Part shown: one piece after another, positions 43,280-55,334 of the stretch
Numbering within the stretch: position 1 is the first letter of the stretch
How the letters are laid out: every line of letters starts with the position of its first letter
From: Enterobacter sp. JUb54
GTDB lineage: Bacteria; Pseudomonadota; Gammaproteobacteria; Enterobacterales; Enterobacteriaceae
NCBI RefSeq assembly: GCF_014298075.1
Contig: NZ_CP060418.1
Location: forward strand, 1,736,001-1,800,000
Direction of reading: 5' to 3'
Length of the DNA: 64,000 nucleotides
Translations under genes and position numbers: made by a program
The notes under the pieces: model-generated
What the model was told of the DNA's origin: nothing
The model's input: the letters and a program-made list of their open reading frames with translations, nothing else
Databases searched by the model: none

Positions 43280-43693
43280 CTAACCTTTAATTTGCTCGCC
43301 GTTATCGTCGTCGTTGAAGCTTAATGACGCCGAATTTACGCAAAAACGCTCGCCGGTAGGTTGCGGACCGTCGGGGAACACATGCCCGAGGTGTGCATCG
43401 CAATTTCCGCAACGAATTTCGGTGCGCTGCATGCCGTGCGAGTAGTCATTCAGATAACGAATTGCCTCGTCGCTGACCGGCTCGTAGAAGCTCGGCCAAC
43501 CGCAACCTGAGTCATACTTCGAATCTGAGCGAAACAGCGCCGCATCGCATACCAGGCAGTGGTAGATGCCGTCGCGCTTGTTGTGGAGCAGTCGTCCGGT
43601 GAACGGCGGCTCAGTACCGTGATTCTGCGTCACGTAAAACTGCATCTCACTCAAATTTTTTTTGAGTTCGTCTGAGGAGGGTTTATTCGCCAT
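43280..43693 (-). CDS. msrB: Peptide methionine-(R)-sulfoxide reductase MsrB
   Basis: A 137-residue enzyme repairing the R form of methionine sulfoxide. Zinc is held by two CxxC pairs, [10 protein letters not shown] and [13 protein letters not shown], and the catalytic cysteine is in [11 protein letters not shown]. The start at 43693 gives the E. coli length. It diverges from gapA. Confidence 0.96.
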   Translation of the reverse strand: MANKPSSDELKKNLSEMQFYVTQNHGTEPPFTGRLLHNKRDGIYHCLVCDAALFRSDSKYDSGCGWPSFYEPVSDEAIRYLNDYSHGMQRTEIRCGNCDAHLGHVFPDGPQPTGERFCVNSASLSFNDDDNGEQIKG

Positions 43694-43961
43694 GTGCATG
43701 CTTCTCACTGTGAAAGGACAACGTTACCGGCCAATTCTAACAAAACATTAACAATGAAGCGTGGACTTTTGTTCTAAACTTATTCGATGCCAAAAGGCAG
43801 CCCAGATAATTGTGATTTACATCACATTTTTATCTTTACCGACCTTTAAAATTCCGGGCGCAGCCCCAATATGGAATTGGGCTCAAAGGGAGAGTGAGGC
43901 AAATCAATGGTGCGAAGGTATGCTCAGTATTGATTTGTCGCAATGATTGACACGATTCCGC

Positions 43962-43989
43962 TTGACGCTGCGTAAGGTTTTTGTAATTT
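43962..43989 (+). promoter_or_regulatory. Proximal gapA promoter
   Basis: TTGACG (43962-43967), 16 bases, TAATTT (43984-43989), about 45 bases before gapA. E. coli gapA has several promoters in this interval with Cra and CRP control. Elsewhere in 43694-44032 there is AT-rich promoter-like DNA and no gene. Confidence 0.6.
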
Positions 43990-44020
43990 TACAGGCAACC
44001 TTTTATTCACTAACAAATAG

Positions 44021-45028
<1,008 letters not shown>

Positions 45029-45054
45029 GTTGAGATGAGAATCTGATCCAAAAA

Positions 45055-45077
45055 GGCGACTTCGGTCGCCTTTTTTT
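45055..45077 (+). terminator. Terminator of gapA
   Basis: GGCGAC, a stable TTCG tetraloop, GTCGCC and seven T, starting 26 bases after the gapA stop. Confidence 0.93.
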
Positions 45078-45159
45078 ATGTACACGCCACCCCGCACGCA
45101 GCCTGTGCACTGGCTGTCTTCTGGGGGATGGAGGTGTCACGCTAACGAAGGATTGCACC

Positions 45160-46047
45160 ATGATTAATAAAATTTTTGCTCTCCCGGTTATTGAAGAAAT
45201 CTCGCCTGTTCTGTCCCGCCGTCAGCTCGATGAGCTGGAATTGATTGTTGTTGACCATCCGCAGGTCAAAGCCTCCGTTGCCTTCCAGGGCGCCCACCTG
45301 CTGTCGTGGAAACCTGCCGGCGAAGAAGAAGTCCTGTGGCTGAGCGGGAACACGCCGTTCAAAACCGGCGTTGCGCTGCGCGGCGGCGTACCGGTGTGCT
45401 GGCCGTGGTTCGGCCCGTCGGCACAGCAAGGTCTGCCTTCCCACGGCTTCGCCCGTAACCTGGCGTGGACGCTGAAAGGCCATGATGAAGATGACAGCGG
45501 CGTGATGCTGACCTTCGAACTGCAAAGCAGCGATGAGACCCGTCAATACTGGCCGCATGACTTCACCCTCTATGCGCGCTTCAAACTGGGTAAAACCTGC
45601 GAGATCGAACTGGAAGCGCACGGCGAGTTTGAAACCACCTCCGCGCTGCACACCTACTTCAACGTCGGCGATATCGCTGCCGTTAAAGTCAGCGGCCTGG
45701 GCGATCGCTACATCGATAAAGTCAAAAATGCCGAAGAAGGCGTGCTGAGCGACGGCGTACAGACCTTCCCGGACCGTACCGACCGCGTCTACCTCAATGC
45801 CGAAGCCTGCAGCGTGATCCACGACGATGCGCTGAACCGCAATATCGACGTTGTTCATCATCATCACAGCAACGTGGTCGGCTGGAACCCTGGCCCGGCG
45901 CTGTCCGTGAGCATGGGCGATATGCCGGATGATGGTTACAAGACCTTCGTTTGCGTGGAAACCTGCTGCGTGACCGAACCGCAGAAAACCAGCGAAGAGA
46001 AACCTTCTCGCCTGGCGCAAACTATTCGTGTCGTGAAACGCGGATAA
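45160..46047 (+). CDS. yeaD: D-hexose-6-phosphate mutarotase YeaD
   Basis: A 295-residue aldose-1-epimerase-fold enzyme that interconverts the anomers of glucose-6-phosphate and related sugars. Conserved blocks are GGVPVCWPWFGP with SHGFAR, and LHTYFNVGDI with the catalytic histidine and glutamate region. It follows gapA, as in E. coli. Confidence 0.93.
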   Translation: MINKIFALPVIEEISPVLSRRQLDELELIVVDHPQVKASVAFQGAHLLSWKPAGEEEVLWLSGNTPFKTGVALRGGVPVCWPWFGPSAQQGLPSHGFARNLAWTLKGHDEDDSGVMLTFELQSSDETRQYWPHDFTLYARFKLGKTCEIELEAHGEFETTSALHTYFNVGDIAAVKVSGLGDRYIDKVKNAEEGVLSDGVQTFPDRTDRVYLNAEACSVIHDDALNRNIDVVHHHHSNVVGWNPGPALSVSMGDMPDDGYKTFVCVETCCVTEPQKTSEEKPSRLAQTIRVVKRG

Positions 46048-46087
46048 TCCCTGCCCTCCCGCAATGCGGGACACGCCGGATCAAAAA

Positions 46088-46110
46088 CAGGGCGATATCG
46101 CCCTGTTTTT
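46088..46110. terminator. Terminator yeaD/DASS gene
   Basis: CAGGGCGA-TA-TCGCCCTG followed by TTTTT, with an A run on the other strand. It separates the converging genes. Confidence 0.9.
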
Positions 46111-46128
46111 ATGGCTGACGAACGTCCG

Positions 46129-47586
46129 TTACCAGAATCCCACCAGCTTCATCCACGCACCGCCCAACACTAACCAGATAGCAATAGACGCCAGCGAAAC
46201 CACAAAGCTGACGCTCCACCACTGCCCTGTGGTGTTATAGCCCGAACCAAACAGCGCCGGCCCCGGGCCACCCGAGTATTGCGTCAGACCCATCGACAGA
46301 TTAGAGGTGTATCCGAGCACCAGCGCGGCAAAAAGCGGCGGTACGCCGACGGAAACCGCCACCGCCAGGAAAGCCAGATACATCGCGGAAATATGCGCCA
46401 TCGCCGAGGCGAAGAAATAGCGGGTATAGAAATAGACCACCACCAGCAGTAAAAATACGGTGATCCATTCAAAGTGCCCGACATAGCCGACAATGCGCTC
46501 CGATATCCATTTGATCATGCCATATTTGTTGAGCGCATTGGCCATCATCACCAGCACCGCGAACCAGAACATGGTGTCCCAGGCGGTTTTTTCTTCAATG
46601 ATGTTTTTCCACGACATGATGTTGCTGATCAGCAGCACCATCAGCCCAATAAACGCCGAGAGCGTGGCGGGAATGGAAAAGAAGATATCCCCGACGGTCC
46701 AGAGCAAGATCAGCAACACGAAATCAAAGGCGAGGATTTTCTCTGCCAGCGACATCGGCCCCATTTTACGTAGCTCTTCGCGGGCAATAGCCGGGATTTC
46801 CGGCGTTTTCTTCAACTGCGGCGGATAAATCACGTAGATCACCAGCGGCAGCAGGATCAGCGAGGCAATCCCCGGCACGATGGCCCCGACAAACCACGTC
46901 GTCCAGGTGATCTCGATTCCCTGACTTCTCGCCAGCTCAGCCACCAGCGGATTGCCGGCCATGGCCGTTAAAAACATCGTACAGACGATGGCATCGATCT
47001 GCGACACGCAGATCATCAAGAACGCCCCGGCTTTCCTCGCCGTCGCCCCCGGTTCGGACTGGTAGGCGGTGGCAATGGATTGGGTAATCGGGTACATAAT
47101 TCCGCCGCCTCGCGCGGACGCCGAGGGGATCCCTGGCCCGAGAACCACGTCCGACAAGGCCAGGCCGTAGGCCACGCCCAACATGCTGGATCCGCACTTA
47201 GAGATAAACCACAGCGCCACCCGCTTGCCCAGCCCGGTTTTGATCACCGCCCGGGAGATGAACATCGCGATACCAATCAGCCAGATGGTGCCGTTGGCAA
47301 ACCCGGATAACGCCGCGACTTTATCGCTCTTACCCGGCGAGAGAGGCGTCACGCCCAAAAAGGCGGAGACGATCAACGCAATCATCGTCACCGCGCCCAT
47401 CGGCAGCACTTTCAGGATAATGGCAAAGATGGTGGCGGCAAAAATGGCAAACATCTGCCAGGCGTGGAGGGTGAGTCCATCGGGTGGTGGAGTAAACCAG
47501 ATAATCACGCCGAAGAGTATTGTCAGAACGGCTTTCCACAGCGGGAAAGCCAGCTTCACATCCAGAGGCTGAGTAGGTTCAGTCAT
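46129..47586 (-). CDS. DASS-family dicarboxylate/anion:sodium symporter
   Basis: A 485-residue membrane carrier with about twelve to fourteen helices, in the divalent anion:sodium symporter family with plant 2-oxoglutarate/malate translocators, CitT and TtdT. Family blocks include SDVVLGPGIPSASARGGGI and the C-terminal GLTQYSGGPGPALFGSGYN. A C4-dicarboxylate, tartrate or citrate-like substrate is likely, but the sequence does not say which. E. coli has no gene here between yeaD and yeaE, so it is an insertion in this lineage. Confidence 0.87.
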   Translation of the reverse strand: MTEPTQPLDVKLAFPLWKAVLTILFGVIIWFTPPPDGLTLHAWQMFAIFAATIFAIILKVLPMGAVTMIALIVSAFLGVTPLSPGKSDKVAALSGFANGTIWLIGIAMFISRAVIKTGLGKRVALWFISKCGSSMLGVAYGLALSDVVLGPGIPSASARGGGIMYPITQSIATAYQSEPGATARKAGAFLMICVSQIDAIVCTMFLTAMAGNPLVAELARSQGIEITWTTWFVGAIVPGIASLILLPLVIYVIYPPQLKKTPEIPAIAREELRKMGPMSLAEKILAFDFVLLILLWTVGDIFFSIPATLSAFIGLMVLLISNIMSWKNIIEEKTAWDTMFWFAVLVMMANALNKYGMIKWISERIVGYVGHFEWITVFLLLVVVYFYTRYFFASAMAHISAMYLAFLAVAVSVGVPPLFAALVLGYTSNLSMGLTQYSGGPGPALFGSGYNTTGQWWSVSFVVSLASIAIWLVLGGAWMKLVGFW

Positions 47587-47685
47587 ATGTATCTCCTTTT
47601 TCTTGTATCTTTAAGGGGATACTCACGACTGAGCCATGATTCTCATCAACAAAGCGCCAACGTTTTTAGGCTGAATAGTTCTCTT

Positions 47686-48540
47686 TTACACCATATCCAG
47701 CGGCGTTTTGTGGCCCGGTGCCGGAAAGGCCTGCTCCATCAGCGCGATATCGTGCGCATTCAGCACCACCTCAAGCGCGGCGGCGTTCTCTTCGACGTGG
47801 GCCACACTTCCCGCTTTTGGAATCGCGATCACACCCTGGTGGCTGATGACCCACGCTAATAACAGTTGGGCCACGGTAATGCCTTTTTGCATCGCCAGTT
47901 TGCTCAGCGCAGGATGATTCATTAAGCCATTGCGCAGGCGCCCCGCCTGAGCCAGCGGGCTGTAGGCCATTACCGGCAGCGACTGTTGCTGGCACCATGG
48001 CAGCAGGTCGTGCTCGATGCCCCGTGACGCGAGGTGATAGAGCACCTGATTGGTGGCGCAGCGGGAACCGTCAGCCACCTGCCACAGCGCCTGCATCTCG
48101 TCTACGTCGAGGTTTGATACGCCCCAGCGGCGAATTTTGCCCTGCGCGACCAACTTTTCCATTGCCTCAACGGTCTCGGCAAAGGTGAACTCACCGCCCC
48201 AGTGCAGCAGATACATATCAAGATAGTCGGTACGCAAACGGCGCAGGCTGGCCTCGCAGGCGGTCACCATTTTTTGCCCACCGGCATTCCACGGGTAGAC
48301 CTTGGACACCAGCATCACCCGGTCACGCAGGCCGCGAATCGCCTCGCCCACCACCTCTTCTGCCCCGCCGTCGGCGTACATTTCGGCGGTATCGATCAGC
48401 GTCAGCCCTCGTTCAACGCCCGCACGTAGTGCAGCGACCTCCTGCGAGCGCCGGGCGCTGTTTTCGCCCATAAACCAGGTGCCTTGCCCAATAGCTGGAA
48501 CCGCCGCACCCTCGCCAAAACGCACTGTTTTTCCCATCAT
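47686..48540 (-). CDS. yeaE: Aldo/keto reductase YeaE (methylglyoxal reductase)
   Basis: A 284-residue NADPH-dependent aldo/keto reductase. Tetrad regions are LIDTAEMYADGGAEE with Asp and Tyr, VSKVYPW with Lys, and YLLHWGG with His. E. coli YeaE reduces methylglyoxal and other aldehydes. It lies 103 bases after the mipA stop on the same strand. Confidence 0.94.
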   Translation of the reverse strand: MMGKTVRFGEGAAVPAIGQGTWFMGENSARRSQEVAALRAGVERGLTLIDTAEMYADGGAEEVVGEAIRGLRDRVMLVSKVYPWNAGGQKMVTACEASLRRLRTDYLDMYLLHWGGEFTFAETVEAMEKLVAQGKIRRWGVSNLDVDEMQALWQVADGSRCATNQVLYHLASRGIEHDLLPWCQQQSLPVMAYSPLAQAGRLRNGLMNHPALSKLAMQKGITVAQLLLAWVISHQGVIAIPKAGSVAHVEENAAALEVVLNAHDIALMEQAFPAPGHKTPLDMV

Positions 48541-48643
48541 CGACTCCTCGGGTTAGGTTGTTGCACCACCGTAATGCAAAACGGGGCGTAACGCCCCGTT
48601 ATGATGCATGAAATTCTTCGTTATGGTGCACAACGGCTGCCAA

Positions 48644-49390
48644 TCAGAAGGTGTAGGTGATCCCGGTGGAGATCAGGCCGCTCCAGGATTTATCCACCAT
48701 CGGGCTATCGGTGATTTCATCGGCCAGGCGGGTGTAGCGCGCGACGCCATAGACGCTCCAGTCACCGAGGAAACGATAGTTTGCCGACAGCTCAAGATAA
48801 GGGTTCCAGCTGCTGTCCGGGTCATAGCTACGCATACCGCTACGATTTGACTCATGCTGTGACACACCGTAGTAGTATTCGTTCTGATTGTCGCTGTTCC
48901 ACTCAAGGCCAATGCCCGGCGTCACGGTCAGGTTACCGTTGGTGTAGCGATACAACCAGGCCGCATCCCAAGTGATACCATTGCTCTGATCCAGTGTATC
49001 GCCCGCGAGAGTGGTGCGCAGAAAGCCATATTGCGTGTTGTGGATATAGGTCAGCCCGGCCATCATGGTGGTTTTACGGCGGTCCAGCTTGCGCATTTGC
49101 TCGCTGTCGCTGTCGCCCGGCTTGAAGTACATCGGCGACCAGTAGGCGGTAATAGACAGTTTGTCGCTGTTGTCATTCCATAAATAGTAACCGCCACCTA
49201 AGCCGTGAAACCAAAAACTGTCGCTTTCATAGCTAATGGCCGGGACCGGATAGACATCGACATCATATTGTTTATACGGGCTTTCGACGATACCCACGCC
49301 GGCCCCTAACGTAAATGTCCCTTCAGCGTGGGCCGCTGAAACAGATGCTGCAAGGCACACACTGAGTGCCAGCGGTTTGATCTTATTCAC
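48644..49390 (-). CDS. mipA: MltA-interacting protein MipA
   Basis: A 248-residue outer membrane beta-barrel with a signal peptide (cleavage after SAAHA, about residue 22), aromatic-rich strands and a C-terminal phenylalanine. MipA scaffolds the lytic transglycosylase MltA with PBP1B. The sequence matches E. coli MipA in length and ends. Confidence 0.94.
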   Translation of the reverse strand: MNKIKPLALSVCLAASVSAAHAEGTFTLGAGVGIVESPYKQYDVDVYPVPAISYESDSFWFHGLGGGYYLWNDNSDKLSITAYWSPMYFKPGDSDSEQMRKLDRRKTTMMAGLTYIHNTQYGFLRTTLAGDTLDQSNGITWDAAWLYRYTNGNLTVTPGIGLEWNSDNQNEYYYGVSQHESNRSGMRSYDPDSSWNPYLELSANYRFLGDWSVYGVARYTRLADEITDSPMVDKSWSGLISTGITYTF

Positions 49391-49702
49391 AATCCATTTT
49401 CCCGTTTGTCAAATAATACGCCCCGGCAGTTTAACGTCGTAGACCTCATGCCTCAAATTCTTTACCCGTCATTACATAAAACCATTCAATCTGGCATCAA
49501 CCTGTGACCATTCGCTTGCAGGGAAATGACACCACGATGACAGCGCCTGGCAATAGATGCGAAATAGCCGCACTTTTCCGGATGAGTTATTGATATGTCA
49601 TTGAAATTGTATTTTGGCGCCATGCAAGTTTTCTAAATGCATCTACGCTTTAATTTAGAAGACGTCTTTCTGCCGCACGCGATCTTTATCCCCCCAACAA
49701 CC

Positions 49703-49718
49703 TGGCATAAGGGTTGCT
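49703..49718 (+). promoter_or_regulatory. Sigma-54 promoter of yeaGH
   Basis: TGGCATAAGGGTTGCT has GG and GC ten bases apart, fitting the sigma-54 consensus. It lies 100 bases before yeaG. In E. coli yeaGH is transcribed by sigma-54 with NtrC. The other 400 bases of the mipA-yeaG gap contain no gene that I can find, only AT-rich upstream DNA. Confidence 0.85.
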
Positions 49719-49818
49719 GGAGAATCAGTGAACGTCGTGCAGTTTACCTCTTCCGGGAGCTCCCACTATTCATATGAACGGCTCTCAACTTGTGCTAAAA
49801 ACGAAAGGACGGCATGCC

Positions 49819-51753
49819 ATGAATATATTCGATCACTATCGCCAGCGTTATGAAGCTGCCAAGGACGAAGAGTTCACACTGCAGGAATTTCTTACCATCT
49901 GCCGGCAAGATCGCAGTGCTTATGCCAACGCGGCAGAACGGCTACTGATGGCTATTGGTGAACCAGTTATGGTCGATACGGCCCTGGAGCCACGGCTGTC
50001 CCGTCTCTTTTCAAACCGGGTAGTCGCACGCTATCCGGCATTTGAAGAGTTTTACGGTATGGAAGATGCTATTGAGCAGATCGTTTCTTACCTGAAACAT
50101 GCCGCGCAAGGCCTGGAAGAGAAGAAACAGATCCTGTATCTGCTGGGGCCGGTCGGCGGGGGTAAATCATCGCTGGCCGAACGTCTGAAGTCCTTAATGC
50201 AGCGCGTACCGATTTACGTTCTCAGCGCTAACGGTGAGCGTAGCCCGGTCAATGACCATCCGCTGTGCCTGTTTAACCCGCAGGAAGATGCCCAGATTCT
50301 GGATAAAGAGTATGGCGTACCGACCCGCTACCTCGGCACCATTATGTCGCCGTGGGCGGCAAAACGTCTGCATGAGTTCGGCGGCGACATCACCAAATTC
50401 CGCGTCATCAAAGTCTGGCCCTCCATCCTTGAGCAGATTGCCATCGCCAAAACGGAACCCGGTGATGAAAACAACCAGGATATCTCGGCGCTGGTCGGTA
50501 AAGTGGACATTCGTAAACTGGAGCACTATGCCCAGAACGATCCGGACGCCTATGGCTACTCCGGCGCCCTGTGCCGCGCCAACCAGGGGATTATGGAGTT
50601 CGTCGAGATGTTTAAAGCGCCAATTAAGGTGCTGCATCCCCTGCTGACGGCCACCCAGGAAGGTAACTATAACGGCACCGAGGGCATTTCCGCCCTGCCG
50701 TTCAACGGCATAATTCTCGCCCACTCGAACGAATCAGAATGGGTGACATTCCGTAATAACAAAAACAATGAGGCCTTCCTCGACCGCGTGTATATCGTCA
50801 AGGTGCCTTATTGCCTGCGCATTTCCGAAGAGATGCGTATTTACGAAAAACTGCTCAATAATAGTGAGCTGACCCACGCGCCTTGCGCGCCCGGCACCCT
50901 GGAGACGCTGTCCCGCTTCTCTATTCTCTCGCGCCTGAAAGAGCCGGAAAACTCGAGCATTTACTCCAAAATGCGCGTTTATGACGGTGAAAGTCTGAAA
51001 GACACCGACCCGAAAGCGAAATCCTACCAGGAGTATCGCGATTACGCCGGCGTTGATGAAGGCATGAATGGTCTGTCCACCCGCTTCGCCTTCAAAATAT
51101 TGTCACGCGTGTTTAACTTTGACCACGCCGAGGTCGCCGCCAACCCGGTGCATCTGTTCTACGTGCTGGAGCAGCAGATCGAGCGTGAGCAGTTCCCGCA
51201 GGAGCAAGCGGAACGCTATCTGGAATTCCTCAAAGGCTATCTGATCCCGAAATACGCCGAGTTTATCGGCAAAGAGATCCAGACCGCCTACCTGGAATCC
51301 TACTCCGAATACGGGCAGAACATTTTCGACCGTTATGTCACCTATGCGGACTTCTGGATCCAGGATCAGGAGTATCGTGACCCGGATACCGGTCAGCTGT
51401 TTGACCGTGAGTCCCTGAACGGGGAGCTGGAAAAAATTGAGAAGCCTGCCGGGATCAGCAACCCGAAAGACTTCCGTAACGAGATCGTCAACTTCGTGCT
51501 GCGTGCAAGGGCCAACAACAACGGCCGCAATCCAAACTGGACCAGCTACGAAAAACTGCGCACGGTTATCGAGAAGAAAATGTTCTCGAATACCGAAGAG
51601 CTGTTGCCGGTCATTTCGTTCAACGCCAAAACCTCAACCGACGAGCAGAAAAAGCACGACGATTTTGTCGACCGTATGATGGAGAAAGGCTATACCCGCA
51701 AGCAGGTCCGTCTGCTGTGCGAATGGTATCTGCGTGTACGTAAATCGTCCTGA
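49819..51753 (+). CDS. yeaG: PrkA-like serine protein kinase YeaG
   Basis: A 644-residue PrkA-family protein. An N-terminal AAA domain has Walker A GPVGGGKSS (residues 110-118), and a C-terminal PrkA kinase-like domain follows. In E. coli it acts in nitrogen starvation and stationary phase. The ATG at 49819 (MNIFDHYRQRY) gives the E. coli length; the frame extends 15 codons further without conservation. Confidence 0.95.
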   Translation: MNIFDHYRQRYEAAKDEEFTLQEFLTICRQDRSAYANAAERLLMAIGEPVMVDTALEPRLSRLFSNRVVARYPAFEEFYGMEDAIEQIVSYLKHAAQGLEEKKQILYLLGPVGGGKSSLAERLKSLMQRVPIYVLSANGERSPVNDHPLCLFNPQEDAQILDKEYGVPTRYLGTIMSPWAAKRLHEFGGDITKFRVIKVWPSILEQIAIAKTEPGDENNQDISALVGKVDIRKLEHYAQNDPDAYGYSGALCRANQGIMEFVEMFKAPIKVLHPLLTATQEGNYNGTEGISALPFNGIILAHSNESEWVTFRNNKNNEAFLDRVYIVKVPYCLRISEEMRIYEKLLNNSELTHAPCAPGTLETLSRFSILSRLKEPENSSIYSKMRVYDGESLKDTDPKAKSYQEYRDYAGVDEGMNGLSTRFAFKILSRVFNFDHAEVAANPVHLFYVLEQQIEREQFPQEQAERYLEFLKGYLIPKYAEFIGKEIQTAYLESYSEYGQNIFDRYVTYADFWIQDQEYRDPDTGQLFDRESLNGELEKIEKPAGISNPKDFRNEIVNFVLRARANNNGRNPNWTSYEKLRTVIEKKMFSNTEELLPVISFNAKTSTDEQKKHDDFVDRMMEKGYTRKQVRLLCEWYLRVRKSS

Positions 51754-51878
51754 CGGAGCAGCCCGGCAGTGACGTCACTGCCGGGTATATAACAACTGCG
51801 TATGCCCGTAATCAATCGGCGATGGGCGTGGGAAGCGCCCAGTGTCAGCGGCCCGGAAAGCGGACCGCCGAAGCCTGA

Positions 51879-53204
<1,326 letters not shown>

Positions 53205-53344
53205 CCCGCAGATCGGCCAGCGACGCGACGTTTCTGGCTGATTTTTTGCCTTCCCCTTCCCCCGGCAACATGCACCTTTGATGAACGCCCCATGGCCTGC
53301 ACCGGCAGACCATGGGATTTAACGCCTTGATGCGGCATTGCGCA

Positions 53345-54046
53345 TCAGAAGTTGTATTTTACACCGACGCGATAACGCGTTTGCCGCTCATCCGTCACTT
53401 TACTGCCTGAGATGTTGCCGATAGCCATATACGGCGACCAGTTCTTGTCGATTTTGTAGGTCAGTTTGAAATCATGAGTCCACTCATAGCTCTCATTATC
53501 TGACAGAATCACCCCGGCAGAGTTGGCCTTTTTATAGTCGAACTCATAGTCCAGTTGATAGTCATTGAAGAATTTCCATGACAGGACGCTGGTCAGGTTA
53601 TAGCCGTTTTCTGAGGTATCCTTTTGGGTACCGATGTTGGTGGAGTTACGCTTGAAGTACGGGCGATAACGCAGCGTCGCGCTGACATCTTTGCTCAGGT
53701 TGACCTTACCACGCAGATAGGGGCGATAGTTATTTGAGGTTGAGCTACTATCCAGCGAAAAACCCGGTTCAACCTGAAAGGTGTCATTGATTTTATAGAC
53801 ATAGCTGGCGATCGCTTCTGTACCGTTACTGACGGTCTCATGCAAAGCTTTATCTTTCTTCTGTGCCCCCTTCCATTTGCCTTCCAACGACAGACCAAAG
53901 CCATTAGCAAAGCGATGCGACATTAACAACCGGTCTTTATGGTTATTACCGCCGCTATCGTTAATCTCGTGACGATAGTCAAAAGTCACCGCATGAGCCG
54001 AAATACTTAAAAGTGAAGCAGTAAGTAATAAAAACGGACGCAACAT
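53345..54046 (-). CDS. KdgM-family oligogalacturonate-type porin
   Basis: A 233-residue outer membrane barrel with signal peptide MLRPFLLLTASLLSISAHA, then FDYRHEINDSGGNNHKDRLL and ending in YRVGVKYNF, as in KdgM/NanC porins. These pass acidic oligosaccharides such as oligogalacturonate or sialic acid. GAGGG precedes the ATG. E. coli has no such gene after yeaH. The KdgR-boxed kduD-like gene elsewhere in the window hints at a uronate link. The ligand is unproved. Confidence 0.85.
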   Translation of the reverse strand: MLRPFLLLTASLLSISAHAVTFDYRHEINDSGGNNHKDRLLMSHRFANGFGLSLEGKWKGAQKKDKALHETVSNGTEAIASYVYKINDTFQVEPGFSLDSSSTSNNYRPYLRGKVNLSKDVSATLRYRPYFKRNSTNIGTQKDTSENGYNLTSVLSWKFFNDYQLDYEFDYKKANSAGVILSDNESYEWTHDFKLTYKIDKNWSPYMAIGNISGSKVTDERQTRYRVGVKYNF

Positions 54047-54721
54047 ATAACCCTCTATATTTTTATATTCCAAAGGTTAGGGAAATCCCCTGCGCATTGG
54101 CAGGTGAATGAATAAAATCATTTTAATAATGGGGTGTGTGGTGCCGGGTGCCTCCCGGTGAATTGGGCGCTGAAACACCAATTCGTCCATAAAATAGAAA
54201 CGTCATCAGAGGATACTCTCATGCCAGCATGACCCCTCCGCATAGGGGGATTCACCACACATAATTCTTTTACCTGTATTAGAAACATCAGGCAATGACC
54301 ACATGATTTTATGGATTACACTTTCACATAAATTGAAATATCGTTTTGAGATCGCGATCCAATTATTTATTCGCAAATTAAAATTAATTCATACGCTTTT
54401 AATAAAGATAGTCCTAAGAATGCAAGTCAATAAATACAAAGAGTTACGAAAAATCACCAGGGACTGGTCATTTAATTATCTGAAAAGTTAAGAACAAGAA
54501 TTTAAAAAAAGTAAAAATCATCCTGGCTAAAAGAGAAGATGCGAACAATAAAATGCCGTAAGCTTGTCAGATAACTTTACGGCTGACAGACGCTGCAGGC
54601 TAAACGAAAGACAAACCATCCTACTGTCAGGATTGATTTATTGAGGCAACAACACAACACTCAGGGATACATCTGCGGTGAACGCAGAAAATAACCGCAC
54701 CACGACCGCTGGAGTCTCACT
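54047..54721. other. AT-rich gap between the porin and the LuxR-type gene
   Basis: 675 bases without a credible gene. A near-palindrome, AATAAAATC-ATTTTAAT (54111-54127), lies 65 bases before the porin start and may be a regulator site. A 62-codon frame at 54303-54491 encodes a basic, leucine/isoleucine-rich peptide with no ribosome site. The low GC content stands out from the rest of the window. Confidence 0.55.
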
Positions 54722-55261
54722 ATGACTATCTATGGAAAGGACAGTTTTTACCTCTATGGGATAGAGAAAATTCTTAAAGAGTTACATCCTGAAGGAAGTG
54801 AATACGCTAATAACGAACAACCATATGTGTATGTCACCTCCGGCATGGAGGTGCATGAAATATACTCATTGTTATTTACCAGGCCGCCAGTGCACCACTC
54901 TGTATTTATAACTTCGGAGCGTTATTTTGATACGATCAACCGACTTTTCCCGGGATTAATAAAATTATATCTGCCGGAAAGGCTGGGCGTCGACGCATTA
55001 CGGCAGGCGCTGTGGGTGATGCGCTTGTCAGCCGAGCAGAACAAAACGGCGGGCTATCTGCCCCATACCTTCAAATTTACCACTGCGGAACAACAGATCA
55101 TGAGGCTGCTGATACGCGGGCACTCATTGGGAGATATTGCCCGCATCCGGGGCGTCAGCCCGACGACGGTGAGCGTCCAACGCAATGGCCTGATGAAACG
55201 CACGGGAACGAAAAGCCTGCAGGAGCTCTGCTCGCTCTATAGCGCTCTGAGCCCCCATTAA
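54722..55261 (+). CDS. LuxR-type (FixJ/NarL-like) transcriptional regulator
   Basis: A 179-residue regulator. The C-terminal helix-turn-helix, TTAEQQIMRLLIRGHSLGDI then ARIRGVSPTTVSVQRNGLMK (residues about 118-157), is of LuxR/FixJ type. The N-terminal half lacks the phospho-acceptor aspartate pattern of a receiver, resembling BglJ/GadE-like orphan regulators. No autoinducer-binding domain is visible. Targets are unknown; the neighbouring porin and glycosyltransferase are candidates. The leader is AT-rich. Confidence 0.8.
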   Translation: MTIYGKDSFYLYGIEKILKELHPEGSEYANNEQPYVYVTSGMEVHEIYSLLFTRPPVHHSVFITSERYFDTINRLFPGLIKLYLPERLGVDALRQALWVMRLSAEQNKTAGYLPHTFKFTTAEQQIMRLLIRGHSLGDIARIRGVSPTTVSVQRNGLMKRTGTKSLQELCSLYSALSPH

Positions 55262-55334
55262 CAAACACGGCCCGCGGTATAGTACCGTGAGCCGTTGACG
55301 ATGATGCCCAGGCCGCCAGCAACGTCTCCGGCCG

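Noticed and set aside
54303-54491. 62-codon plus-strand frame in the AT-rich gap
   Set aside because: Basic, Leu/Ile/Lys-rich translation typical of AT-rich non-coding DNA; no ribosome site.
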